A stretch of DNA of 64,000 nucleotides, from contig NC_045144.1 of NCBI RefSeq assembly GCF_008831285.2, forward strand, positions 14,993,858 to 15,057,857, written 5' to 3'. Below the pieces are notes generated by a model, which was not told the origin of the DNA, searched no databases, and saw nothing but the letters and a program-made list of their open reading frames with translations. The position numbers and the translations under genes were made by a program. Source of the DNA: Nymphaea colorata. Taxonomy: Eukaryota > Streptophyta > Magnoliopsida > Nymphaeales > Nymphaeaceae. This document shows, in pieces, positions 46,761-58,439 of this stretch. The stretch's first letter is position 1. Each line of letters starts with the position of its first letter.

Positions 46761-49700
46761 AGAAAGCATACGTCTATTTCATGCTACTTTAAACCAAGAC
46801 AAGTTTGGACTAACCTGCTTATGTACGCTGCTCCTGTGCATCATTTTTTGGTACATAGAGGCAGCAATGACTAAACTGACCTTAGTAAAATAAAAAAATA
46901 AAAAATTTAAAAAATAAAAAGGGATTGTAAAAAAAGTATAAAATATTTTAAAAATACCCCATCTCCTTTTTGTTTGCATATTTATCGTGTACACAGTAAT
47001 GTTCACCCAACTCAATCTCAAGTCTGAAACTTGGATAAGATCCACACGCATGTCGAGAACGATTTCTGGAGGGGCCACGGGGTCCATATCTCTATCATAC
47101 AGATATGCAACCATGGTATCCAACATATTAGCCAATGGCCATCATTCACTTTTACTTTTTACCAACAAATAGATGAAAAATGTGAACTATTTCGCTACAC
47201 ATACTAATTTTAATTTACTTTGACATCACGCTTGTCTAAAGGAAATACTAACAAACTGTTCTCATTACTTTGGCAGAACATCATTACTATTGTTGCCTAA
47301 ATCTTATATAAATGTGATTTCAAATTTTTCCTATTAATGTAAAACTAAAGCGTATGATGACTGGCACGAACTTAAATTGATTGACATGGTTGGTCAACCG
47401 TTGACTTAGCTCACTCACTGGTAAAGCTCAAGTGACTCGACCAAGTCTCTTGAGCTCACTGGAATCAATAACTTCACTTGCCTACCAGTTTGGTAGAAAT
47501 ATATTAGCAACTTTGACTAAACGTAGATACGAGGACAAACTGGGTTAACATGCATGGTTAATCACACCCAGAGTTGGTAAAATATCTGATTTCATTCAGA
47601 TTAGTTTGAGCACTATTTAAGCTCGGATTCAACAGAATCTGGATCATGACCAGAAGTTTGGATTCTGATTCATAACAGCTGACCTGCATTAGAACGAGGT
47701 TAAATTAAGCAATAGGTGGATGACATGGGAGGAGACATCTTGAACAGGCTGAAGCTCATCTCCCTTTTTTAGGATGCGTTCAATAGAATTGAATTGATGA
47801 TCAGACTTTCACCTATTCGCTTGCTCAACTAACCATAATACACCCGTCGAGCAATGAGATGGCAAAGATATTTTCCTTTTCCCACTGATGGATTTTGATT
47901 GGTCAACTGGTCATATTCACCTACCTTTCAACTCATCCATTCTTGTAATTACTGCATGGTTGTAGAAAAAATGGAGGAACTGAACGCAGATACTACTTGT
48001 TCAAGTAGGGAAGCTTCTTTAACGTAACAATTAATTTCTGAACTCCTCTGTATTGAGATCATACATCGCCAGAGGAGTAAGTAATTGCCTCACCAGCCCA
48101 CACAAATTAATGTTTTTATATACTGGTACCTCTTTAAAGTTTTACCAACATATGGGGACTCCTTAACATTTAAAACTTTAAAACTTAAAGCACTTAGTGC
48201 CCCTTCATAGGCCAGAGATTTCTGACTCAACGATCAGTGCCGTCTTCACGCTGCCGTCAAGCTGCTGTAAGTTAAGGTTGCCGGTGGTGACCATTGGTGG
48301 GAAGAGAGGAGGGGATGGTGAAAAGAGGGGAGAGGTGCTATGGAAGATGGTTTCCAACCTACTGCAAAGAAGATATGGAGTATCAAATTGTGTCCGTTTT
48401 TGTTTTTCTCCTTTTTCAAATGAAAACATTTTCTAAATTTTATTATATTGAAATATCGGATGATATAAGAATGGATAATCTAAAGGACAAGAACAAAGCC
48501 CCACCAATGAGTTATGGACTCAGGTCTCATGTGGGCGCCCATGTGGCTGAATTTAGTGTCAATACAATGTACAAAGAATTGAACTTGGTACATGTCGTGG
48601 TATTTTTCTTTTTGTTTTACGATATCTTCCCTTTAATCAACGAAAATCTATGTCACCAGAGTGCGGGTGCCGGAGCAACACATCTTAAAAAATTTAGGTG
48701 CGGTGGTACGGTGAGGTTAATTTATTATTATTACTATTATTTTAATTTATTATATATATAACAGAATAAGCATGTATATATTATTATTACAATTTAGTTA
48801 TTAATGTATATAACATACTTAAATAATTGTATTGCATAAAAAATATCAGAAAAACATATATTATATAAGTAATTTAATATGACATTTTAACTGGGCTCAG
48901 GTGTAAGTCGGAGCTGCATCTATGTCCAGTGCGCAACCGACTCGATGCGAATCGGGTGCGGCAGTAAAATAGAAAGGTCCGGTGACTTAGAGGGCAAGTT
49001 TGTCTTCCACAAAAAGAAAAAATCAGAATTTTCCCATTTTATTCTTATAAGGGCAAGGTGAAGGGGCTGCATCATTTTGCTTTTTTTTTTTTATTATGTT
49101 CGATCGAGTGGACCGCCGGACTAAAACTTCTTTAACGTTGAGCAACAAGAGAAGTAGGTATTAAGGACTTTTACATAATAATAAAAAAAAACCAGAAGAA
49201 AGAAAACTAAGATGGGTATTAGGCCAGGCTAAGCCTTGACAAAACTGGTCTGGTCTTGGGCGAAAGCCCTTGTTGGTAGCTCAAGCCTTGCTCTCTTAAT
49301 TATCAGGTTGGGCCCGACCATCAATTTTATATTCATTCACCTAATTGTAGGGCTGAGTTTACTCATTGGGTACCATGCTTGTTGCCCACCCTCTTGGAAA
49401 ACCCTGCTATCTGGTTGAAAGGGACCAATAAGTATAGGCCGACATCGGCTGATACACACATAATTTTTCATATTTATATAAACTGAAATTGACTTGAGGA
49501 GATGGATATTCCCTCCTTTTCAGGAGAAAGGAAACATAAAAAGTGGTCTACCTTTTCATGTGGGTATCTCTTTTTCCTTTCTTAGGAGAGATGAAGGGTA
49601 TGATTGTTCATTATTGTCACTATATTCATGACAAAAGAATTTCGTACTCATGAATTTAGGACTGTCTAATCGGTTCGCCCAAATTCTAACATATTCCTCC

Positions 49701-50640
49701 ATCTGATTTCGTAGCTGAACTGGAAATTAAGCGAGTCAAATATACAAATTAATCTGTGGAGAAATGATCGAAATCAGATGCATTGATGAGATTTTGTTAT
49801 AACCTTATATACTTTTGATAAACTAATTAAACTTCTCGTAATGAATATTGTAACCGACTTTAACATTTTTCTTTTCTGTCTTACAGAATTAAACCTTCCA
49901 TCAATCAAGTCAGCATCCAAAAAACTTGTCCAACCTTCCATCAATCAAGTGAGCATCCAAAAAAGTGGTCGAAATGCGGCCAAATTAATCAACAACAGTA
50001 AGTGGTGAAGTGCCAAATTCGTGGATCATGAGCACTAGATGTTGGCAAACTGTAATCTTAATATTGACAACACTCCGTGCATCTTCCTCGTTACTAGATA
50101 TTTTTTCATTTTTTCTCATTCAATGAAGAGAAGTTAGACTCGGTTATTAGGATATAGTTACCATAATTAAAAGATAGGACTTAAATTTGTGAAGCTGTAT
50201 TTCTAGATTCATATGTGAAAATGTGACACCATTTAGATGGTGATTGGTAACAAGAATATTGTGAACTTGTCTATTCCTTTAGAACACACTACGTTTCAGT
50301 AAATGCAACAACAATCCTTTTACCAAACACTATTCTTGTATGTATGTTAAAACAGATTACTGCATGCATCTGATTATTTGCATTGATTCATGAACTAATT
50401 TCACACCATTCTTCCTTTTCTGACTTTTGATCTTATGCATACAGACCAGTTCGAACTCGACTCGAGAACAGATAAATACCAATACTTATTATAAGTAAAA
50501 GGATACACATCAAAATAAAGATTTCTAATAAAGATTTCTAAACGGTCACAAATAAATGACTCGATAGATTTATGAGATGAGCTCAAGCTCGACTCGCTCA
50601 ACCGATTTTAGTTTGAGCTCGACTCGTTTAGTCGTTGAAG
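46761..50640. other. Gene-free stretch with dispersed repeats
   Basis: Contains GC-rich patches at 48,690-48,990 and 49,210-49,440 (GGTTGGGCCCGACC), a 40-bp tandem duplication at 49,892-49,974, and GAGCTCGACTCG motifs at 50,455-50,635. The short ORFs lack any family signature. Confidence 0.5.
49892..49974. repeat. 40-bp tandem duplication
   Basis: AACCTTCCATCAATCAAGT and following bases occur at 49,892 and 49,932. Confidence 0.9.
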
Positions 50641-50902
50641 CTTATATAACTTTTAATACATATTTTAGTTAAAATTTCACATTTTCATTTGAGCTCGGAG
50701 CTCTGCTAGGATACCGGCCGCCCAAATCCCTCTCTCGCGTCCGTCGTCTCCAAGGTGCGATGCTGCTCCTCAGCTTGCGACAAAGGCTCTGGAGGGTACA
50801 TTCGGGAGCCTTCCCCCAGTTCGATGGACCGAACCCCTTCTCAAGAGCGAAGGAAAGGCGCAGGGGACTACACAGGGGAAACCTCCGCCACTGAAGTCCT
50901 GG

Positions 50903-51480
50903 GTGGAGAGGCTGATTCAAGACTCCGTGGAAGAAGACGAGTATGAAGAACCACTTGAGATTGATCATATTGATGCTTGCCCTTGCATCTACATCTCTGC
51001 TGAAGACCTTGACGTAATGAAATGCCCATTCCACTCGTCAGCGGTGTGTTGTTTCACGGGTGGAGAACTGAAGCGAAGAATGGAGTACTCCTTCATTTTG
51101 AGTGGCCTTCGAAAACTCTGGTCGGAGATCCCAAACCCCGGTTCTCCTTTTTGGGCAAGGGCGCCTTCCTTCTCGATCATCCTCAAGACGCGAGCCTGGA
51201 GATTGGCTGGTCGCACATTAGTTGGAACTCAGTGGCGGCCAGGTATGAAGCTGAGCGTTGAAGATTCCCTGAAAATCCCGATCTGCATCGAACTCCCTGA
51301 GCTTCCGACTCTGTTATGGAATCGGCGCTTCTTTCATTCTGTAGTCTCCAGTTTGTGAGGAACGCTCCTGCAGGTAGACCCCCTCTCAAAGACGCTTCTG
51401 CGAGTTGGGAATGCGCGTCTCCCCATCTCTGGTCCAATTAACTTCTTTCCTAAATCTGCGATGAAGTTGTTAGTTGCTGG
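50903..51480 (+). pseudogene. LINE ORF1 (DUF4283-type) remnant
   Basis: Frames alternate. One has LGKGAFLLDHPQDASLEIGW, the DUF4283 block of plant L1 ORF1 proteins. The next has IPICIELPELPTLLWNRRFF, matching the i.WvelPeLPlhlWn segment that follows in these proteins. Then comes VDPLSKTLLRVGNARLPI, matching the VD..T....R...ARvcv stretch. In plant LINEs ORF1 is an RNA-binding, zinc-knuckle protein. At least two frameshifts and a TGA at 51,356-51,358 break it. Confidence 0.72.
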
Positions 51481-51770
51481 GGAGTAACCTCTTGTCGAAC
51501 TCTGCCCCCATTTGCAAATCCACATCTCATTACTCGGAGAGTTGCCCTTCCACTTCTACTTGGATGCAGGAAGTACGTGTGCAGGCCTCCGTGTCTTCTG
51601 GTCGTACCGAGGTTAAGATCTTGAAGTGCCAACCTTCTAGGAAGAAATCTGAGGTAAAATCTATTGACCAGGGAACCACTAAGGAGCGACATAATTGGCT
51701 CCAAATTCTTCAAGCGCACGATTCTGCCCTCAACCCTGATCAACAGGGAGACCCTGCTGGACCTGCCATA

Positions 51771-51885
51771 CCGTGGCGGAGTCAGAAAATTTATTTGGAG
51801 GGGCACTGATTTACATGTATAACAAAATAAATATCAAATGATTTTAATATAAAAATAAAATAAAATTTAAAAACCTGTTGCGGGC
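51771..51885. mobile_element. Truncated hAT MITE end
   Basis: CCGTGGCGGAGTCAGAAAAT matches the CAGGGGCGGA.TCAG end of the 52.6-kb hAT element at 12 of 15 positions, followed by AT-rich sequence. The opposite end and a target duplication are not found. Confidence 0.5.
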
Positions 51886-51929
51886 AATCACCAATCCCTC
51901 CTTCCCCTCTCCCCTCTCATTCCTCCTAT

Positions 51930-52390
51930 CAGCAAACTACAAGGTTTGGCGGATGGCCAATACTGTAGCTAATCCAAGGCAGATAGGCAACATTGCAGGT
52001 CTGCCTTGCTTTCGTCAAGTCTTCAACAGATCCATTTGGTCCACGGACCAAGATGTTCTCATATGGGACATGGATAATGCAGGGATGATCCCGAGCAAAG
52101 ACATTTATAATAGCATTAGAGCTAGTAGTCGCCCTACTGATTGGAGGAAGTATGTCTGGGAGTCCAAAACCCCTCCCAGTGCCAAATTGTTCTTTACTTG
52201 GGAAACGAAAATAGACTGCCTACCATCGACATCTGGAAAACTTTTGGAGTAGCCGCTGTTAACATGTGCGTTCTTTATGTGCGTTCTTTATAGGCGCTAT
52301 GAAGAAACTAATGGCCATCTTTCCACCCATTGTTCTTAAACAAACAAAGTGTGGAAGAGGCTAGCAAAGACGCGTTCATCTTGGATCACC
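51930..52390 (+). pseudogene. LINE ORF2 C-terminus (zf-RVT domain)
   Basis: Reads DVLIWDMDNAGMIPSKDIYN, then YVWESKTPPSAKLFFTWETK and DCLPSTSGKL. This is the reverse-transcriptase zinc-binding domain pattern (D.w.W....G.fs.ks.Y ... W....P.k.kfF.W....~~LPt). After a frame change EETNGHLSTHCS and NKVWKRLA continue it. The zf-RVT domain closes ORF2 of plant L1 elements. Preceding RT sequence is absent. Confidence 0.8.
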
Positions 52391-52626
52391 TTTTTTTCTC
52401 TCAAGTTGACCAGTAATTGCCAATTTGCCATGCTCCGTGGTTGTCTCCAACAAAGAATTTAGTTTAAATTAAGGCAAATGATTACTTCCGGTGAAAACCT
52501 ACTTGAGTGGTTGAGAGGTAGGTCCTCTACCTTTTATTCACAAAAAATGAGATATTTATCGCACAAAAATAAAATCCAACAAAGGATGAAGACGTTACCA
52601 AAAATTCAGTTGATTGTGATCCCAGC

Positions 52627-52814
52627 CTGGAGCAGAGCCAAGGTAGATCTCACATAGGCTTTGGCCTCACTCAATTTTTTTTTAAATTCACATCTAAATT
52701 TTAAAAAATTTCACCTGTTTTATATAAAAATTTTGAAAAAGATATTTCAGCCCTAATCAAAATTTAAAAACTTTAATGCGGCCCCATTATGAAAACTTTC
52801 TGATTCCGCCCCTG
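52627..52814. mobile_element. Non-autonomous hAT element, 188 bp
   Basis: Flanked by a perfect 8-bp target duplication, ATCCCAGC (52,619-52,626 and 52,815-52,822). The left end CTGGAGCAGAGCCAA and right end (inwards) CAGGGGCGGAATCAG form an imperfect inverted repeat, 9 of 15 matching. No coding sequence. Size and ends resemble the 42.2-kb copy. Confidence 0.83.
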
Positions 52815-53289
52815 ATCCCAGCCAGCGTGACCCATCTCACATTCCTTGTATCCCATATTACCAACTTGAAAAAATAGCATTCTGCAGGTTTCTTCGGCAG
52901 GTCGCTGGTTGCCGAAGCCCAAGTCGTGATGTGCTTTCATCACTTGGTGGTGGTGTTGACTCAGGCCACCTATTTCCCCTTTCATAGCTTTACTTAGCGT
53001 GTCCTTCAAAATATCACAATTGGTCTGAACAACTAGGGGACCAGCATCTAAGGGAGCTTCCCAAAACATTTATTAAGTGCCCAAAGTTCAGATAACAGCC
53101 GACCTGACCTCGACCAGCAGCAGACTTCAAGTAGATACTACCCTTCTTTGTTTCTGATCGTACCAGCAATTCGTTTTAAACGATGTTTATTCTAAGAAGC
53201 AATTTGGATGTTGTGGGAGGTCCTTTCTTGCAAAATCCATTCACTTGTGATAAAGCCCATCCTCAGCTAGACTTCAATGCATCTCTCAT

Positions 53290-55340
53290 CCTTGTGGTTC
53301 CACTCAATCTTGTTTGTACTGCTCTGTATAGAAATTCCAACCCAGCACTTCCTTGTAAACGTGTTATTATTTCATTTTCTCTTACAACAATTCTGCCATT
53401 TAATATCACAATTTATTTGTCTGACTGCTTATTACCTCTTAGCTTTTTATTGTAAAACCAAACCATACAGTGTTGATACAGTGTTGATGTTGCAGTAAAA
53501 TTTGTTCTAGTGCTTGTTGCGTCCTTGTAAACATGATTTTGTTTGAGTGTATCAAAAAACAAATCCTACAGTTGCATTATTGCATGATTTTTTGTCCGGT
53601 TACATATCTTCTCCTTGAAAACGTGTTGTTGTTTCATTCTCTCACACAACATTCTTGTTGTTTCTTATCGCAATCTATTTTGTTTCACTACTAATCGCCT
53701 CCTAGTAAATGTCTTTTTATTGCAAAACCAGATCATACAATATCATTATCGCATTAAATTTCTTTGAATGCTTATCACGTCCTTGTAAACGTGATTTTTT
53801 TTAGTGTGTTGTAAAACAAATCCTATAGTTATGTTATCGCATGATGTTTTGTTTGATTACCTATCACTCTTTGCACAACAATCCTATCGTTTAATATCGC
53901 AATCTGTTTTGTGTGACTGTTTATTGCCTCTTAATAAACACTTTTTATTGTAAAACTAGTCTACATAGTGTCGATATCGCATTAAATTTGTCCTAGTACT
54001 TGTCATGCCCTTATAAATACAATTTTATTTGAGCGTATGATAAAACAAATCATGTTGTTGCAGTATCACATGACTTTTTGTTTGACTACCTATCATTTCC
54101 TTATAAACACGTTACTTCATTCTCTCCCACAACAATCCTGTCGTTTATTAACGCAATCTCTTTTTTTCTATTGCTAATCGCCTCTTAGTAAACGTCATTT
54201 ATTGTAAAAGCATTTCATATAGTGTCTTTGTCGCATTAAAGTTTGAGTGTTTGCCATGTCCTGATACATACAATTTATAAAATGAATCCTACAATTGCGT
54301 TACTGTATTTTTTTTTATTATCTATCACCCCCTTATAAACATGTTGTTATTTCATTCTCTCGTACAACAATCTTGCCATTTATTATCACAATTTGTTTTC
54401 TCTAACTGCTTCTTGCCTCTTAGTAAATGTCTTTTTATCGTCAAACCAGCCTATACAATGACATTGTTGCATTATCTTTTGTTTGAGTGTTTACCATCTC
54501 CTTGTAAGTGTTGTTGTCACATTAAATTTGTCCTAGTGCTTGTCCCGTCCTAGTAAACATGATTTTATTTGAGTGCATCATAAAACAAATCCTATAATTG
54601 TGTTGTCGTACGATTTTTCGTTTGATTACCTATTGCTTCCTTGTAAACATGTTGTTATTTCATGTTCTCGTACAACAATCTTGCCATTTGTTATTGTAAT
54701 TTGCTTTTTTCAAACGTTTATTGCTTCTTAGTAAACACCTTTTTTTTGTAAAAATAGTCCATACATCCATGTAGTATGATTTTATTTGAGTGTGTCGTAA
54801 AATGAATTCTATAGTTGCATTGTTATTTGGTTATCTCGTACAATAATCTTGCCATTTATTATCACAATCTATCTCTCATCTCTTAGTAAATGCATTTTAA
54901 TCGTAAAACCAGTCCATACAATGACGTTGTTGATAGACCTATGCATCGGGCCCAATGTCTGATAAGAGTCGGGCCCGGGTCAACCCGACACCTGAAACTC
55001 GAGCCTGGGCCTAGCCTGGCCTGATTAAAATAAAAAATATTTTTTAAATATAAAATACATATTTAATAATAAAATAGATACTATTATTAAATAAAAAAAT
55101 AAAAATTTAAGAAAAATTGTTAATCGGACGGACTCGGGCCAGCTCGATATATTATCGGGCTGGTTTTATCGAGCCCTGGCCAGGGCCCTATCGAGTAGGG
55201 TATTGAGTGCCTGTCCGGTACCCTGGCCCATTGCCCAAGCTTAGTTGTCGCATTATGTTTTGTTTGATTGCTTATCGCCTTATTGTAAGTGCATTTACGT
55301 GTCATGCTATCGTAAAACCAGTCCATAGAGTGTTATTGTG
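53290..55340. repeat. Degenerate tandem array with ~240-bp units of three ~80-bp modules
   Basis: The phrase TTTCATTCTCTCGTACAACA and relatives recur near 53,370, 53,632, 53,872, 54,113, 54,350, 54,658 and 54,830. Each unit holds three related modules: one with CCTCTTAGTAAACG...TTTTTATTGTAAAACCAGTC, one with CGTCCTTGTAAACATGATTT...ATAAAACAAATCCTA, and one with CCCTTATAAACACGTTGTTA...TGCCATTTATTATCGCAATC. All three share a core of the type TATCGC.TC.TTGTAAAC. It is interrupted by a GC-rich repeat at 54,936-55,245. A detached piece lies at 56,575-56,750 and eroded ones at 59,000-59,290. Confidence 0.82.
54936..55245. repeat. GGGCC-rich repeat with an AT-rich core, copy B
   Basis: Begins TAGACCTATGCATCGGGCCC and ends near GGCCCATTGCCCAAGCTTA, a weak terminal inverted repeat. 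Flanks GTTGTTGA and GTTGTCGC agree at 6 of 8 positions, as an old hAT target duplication might. Homologous to copy A at 46.4 kb. It sits inside the tandem array, so it inserted later. Confidence 0.58.
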
Positions 55341-55628
55341 GAATTAAACTTGTCATAAGGCTTAGCGCATTTTAGATTGTTCATGTCAATGGTTTTTGTT
55401 TTCTTCTTCTTCGTCTAGTTTGGCCTTCTTAGTATGGCCCTTGATGTAACCTCACATAGTTGTTTTCTTTGATGCAGTATACTATCATGTGAAAAACATG
55501 TTTGCTACCATTGTAAAATGCTTCTGTGATGAAAACATCACAATCGTAGCAGCTGTTTTGACGAGGGGAGCTTCCTTCCTATGGAAAAAGTGCCACTGAA
55601 TCATATTGAATTTGCACTGACTCTGTAA

Positions 55629-55690
55629 GAATTCTTTCACAAACCACAAATCATGGTTTGTGAATTCTTTCACAAACCACAAATCATGGA
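55629..55690. repeat. 33-bp tandem duplication with inverted repeat
   Basis: GAATTCTTTCACAAACCACA... occurs at 55,629 and 55,662; CACAAACCA and TGGTTTGTG form a 9-bp stem between the copies. Confidence 0.85.
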
Positions 55691-55915
55691 GTATGGCCCA
55701 TGCATTTGCATTGACTTGTAGTATAAACAAGCTTTGTTCTCCATGTCAAGAACATATAATACCCGATGATGGCACTCTTCCCACAAAGTTGGAAGCAGAA
55801 CCAATTCAAATGAAGGGTCAGAAAACATATTTTTAGCATGTATGAAACCACAAATGAAGCGCTTTCCGAAAACTCCACTCTGTATAGCATGATAGAGGAA
55901 CATAAAGAATGTCAT
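55670..55915 (-). pseudogene. Ulp1-like (C48) peptidase relic
   Basis: The reading includes ELVLLPTLWEECHHRVLYVL, like the v..P.lw...HWvl.v.d block of Ulp1 proteases, where HW holds the catalytic His; here it reads HHR. NKACLYYKSM takes the place of the strand leading to the catalytic Asp. There are stops downstream and the Cys region is lost in the tandem duplication. Similar in layout to the relic at 58.6 kb but on the other strand. Ulp1-like proteases are frequent passengers in plant MULE and CACTA elements. Tentative. Confidence 0.45.
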
Positions 55916-56574
55916 GGGTCAAGCAAACTATAAATATATATCAAAAAACTAAACTACCATACAACAAGAATGAGAATGCATGCTCTTCATTCACAAGTCT
56001 TCATTGCATTATCTCCATTGCATCTTGCAAAACATGTGAGGAGAAGACAAACTATATAAATGATCCACCTACCATATTCCCTAACGGTAGCATTAAAGAG
56101 ATAGTATTTATGATATTGTTAATCCATTCTTTTGTATTGAGCTCATGAACAATCCGTTATAAATCATCACTGAACAAATTGCGTTTCTCTTTCTTCATTG
56201 TCATCACTTTTTGAAACGGGATATTACTCGCTGCCTCTTCTGTATTTATGAATATAGTATTAGTTGTTCTCGTCATACCACATTTAATGCATCCGCATAC
56301 AATAGTACATATTGCAGTGGTACGTTTCTATTTTTTGTGCCAGTGATGAACAAAAGATAATTTAGAGGAATAGAGCTGAAATAATTGATAGATCCATTAA
56401 ATGCAGTCGAATGGGTGTCAGAAATAGCTGGTGATAGTATATATCGTGTATTGTTCTATCTCATATAACTAACTGATATAGCTGAGTGCATGTGAGATAA
56501 GCAACCGATACAACTGAATGTACACATATGATTACCATATGTGAATGTATATGTATAAGAAGTATTATCAGTGC
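55916..56574. other. Gene-free stretch
   Basis: No supported gene. Includes a block near 56,403-56,480 (GAATGGGTGTCAGAAAT) that recurs in altered form at 56,757. Confidence 0.5.
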
Positions 56575-56754
56575 TCAATGTTTTCTCTAACTACTTATCG
56601 CCTCTTAGTAAATGTCTTTTTATTATAAAACCAGTTCATACAATGGCATTGTCGCAATATGTTTTGTTCGAGTGCTTATTGCCTCTTTGTAAGTTCATTG
56701 TTTGTCAATTTTATCATAAAACCAATTTATACAATGCCATTGTCACATACAATG

Positions 56755-57450
56755 TAGCCGAATGGGTGTCAAAAATGACATGCGATAGTACATAACACGT
56801 GCTATTCCCTCTCAGATAACCAACTGGTATAGCCGAATGTGTGTGAGATAACGTTATGGATATACACATCAATTAAGAACATTAAGCAACTTTTAAGCAT
56901 GCATGGATATACATGTTAACTAGGTTGTCGCGTATCAATACATATCAATAGTGTTATCTAAGATGTAATGCGAACATATAGTTGTCAATGATTGAAGTGT
57001 GACATAAGCACCATCATCGCTCATCGAAAGTGCATATGCTTGTCAATGATTGAAATGTGTCACAAGCACTGTTATCTCTGATCGAATATGCACATATGGT
57101 TACCATAGGTGTATGTATATGTGAGTACTATTATCATTTTTCAAATGTGAACATAAGCTTGGTATGGATATACACGTCAATTAGATTGTCATACATTGAT
57201 ACGTATCAGTAACGTTATCTAGGATCTAGTGTGAACATATAGTTGTCAATGATCAAAGTGTGACATAAGCACCGTTACCTCTAATCTAATGTGCACATAT
57301 ATGTGCATATATATGTATGAGCAATATTACTGCTGCTCAAATGTGAACATAAGCTTAATATGGTTATACACATCAATTAGGTTGCCATATATCGATACAC
57401 ATCAATACATCTAAGATCTAATGTGAACATATGGTTGTCACACATACATA
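56755..57450. repeat. Second degenerate tandem array (~195-262-bp units)
   Basis: The phrase GGATATACACGTCAATTAG...GTTATCTA.GAT.TA.TG.GAACATAT.GTTGTCAATGA...GTGTGACATAAGCACC recurs at about 56,904, 57,166 and 57,361. Copies differ by many substitutions and indels. Followed by a (TA)n(CA)n(TA)n microsatellite at 57,498-57,557. Confidence 0.75.
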
Positions 57451-57498
57451 CAAGAGAATGATATGGATATATTATAGATCAGATAATGTTGTTGTTAC

Positions 57499-57556
<58 letters not shown>

Positions 57557-58279
57557 GTGACAAGCATATGGAGATTAGATAATACTGTCCTTACATATAA
57601 ATATAAAAATCATATGTACATACTAAAATATAGATAAATGTTGTTATACATGTATATCCCAGGTAGCTATTTGTGCATGTTACAGTTGAGATAATGTTGT
57701 TCTTATGCATATATACTTGGCAACCTTGACATTCATGACAACTATATGAACACACTAGGGTAGAGATAATGGTGCTCAAACTTGAACGAGGCAGCTATAT
57801 GAGAATGTCGTGGTTTACAAAACTTTTAAAAATAAATGTGCCTTGTTTCTCCGAAACAGACAATATCCCAAGAAACATTCAATCTGACATACAATATGGG
57901 CAGAAACGATATTTACAACACTATTTTCTATAACAAAAGATGTGGTTTCGAATAGATTAGGGTAGAAAGGAAGATTGACTTGGGCAAAAAAGAAAGAGAG
58001 ACTCTATGGAGAGGGAGAAGAAGACCATCAATGTAATAACTTTGCCCGGTTTTGCAACAACGGGGACACATTCTGCCTGAAAACTAGCTGGTGAGTCCAA
58101 CAAACAAGCCTGCGACTCCAGAAAATGAGTTGTCGTTTCATTTTTGCACGTTCATCCAGAAATCCAGCGGGTGAGTCCAATAAAGCAGCTGGCAAGTCTA
58201 AGACACGTTTCAGGGAACTTGTGGACAATCTACTCTCTTTTTACATTAAAGATTTCTTCCCTCGCAAGCAAGTAACCAA
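57451..58279. other. Gene-free stretch
   Basis: Microsatellite at 57,498-57,557 and a weak duplication of GGTGAGTCCAA (58,090 and 58,169). No supported gene. Confidence 0.5.
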
Positions 58280-58439
58280 TATTAATCTGAATTATTTTGT
58301 TTAGGTCTCCTATAAAAGCAAATTTCATGGTATGTATCCTTCATATTATTATATTCCATTACATAACCTTTATGTTAGGAAAAGTATTGATCATACTGAC
58401 GGATGTTTAATAACATGTTCTGTTGTTTCCATTGACAGA

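Larger units (their letters stand above)
50755..52480 (+). mobile_element. Internally deleted LINE (L1-type) retrotransposon
   Basis: ORF1 remains are followed by the very end of ORF2; endonuclease and RT, normally some 3 kb, are missing between them. A partial hAT MITE lies at the junction (51,771). Poly-A and target duplication were not identified, so the ends are approximate. Confidence 0.75.

Noticed and set aside
52773-53069. 98-codon ORF on the minus strand
   Set aside because: Partly overlaps the end of the 52.6-kb hAT element and shows no family signature.
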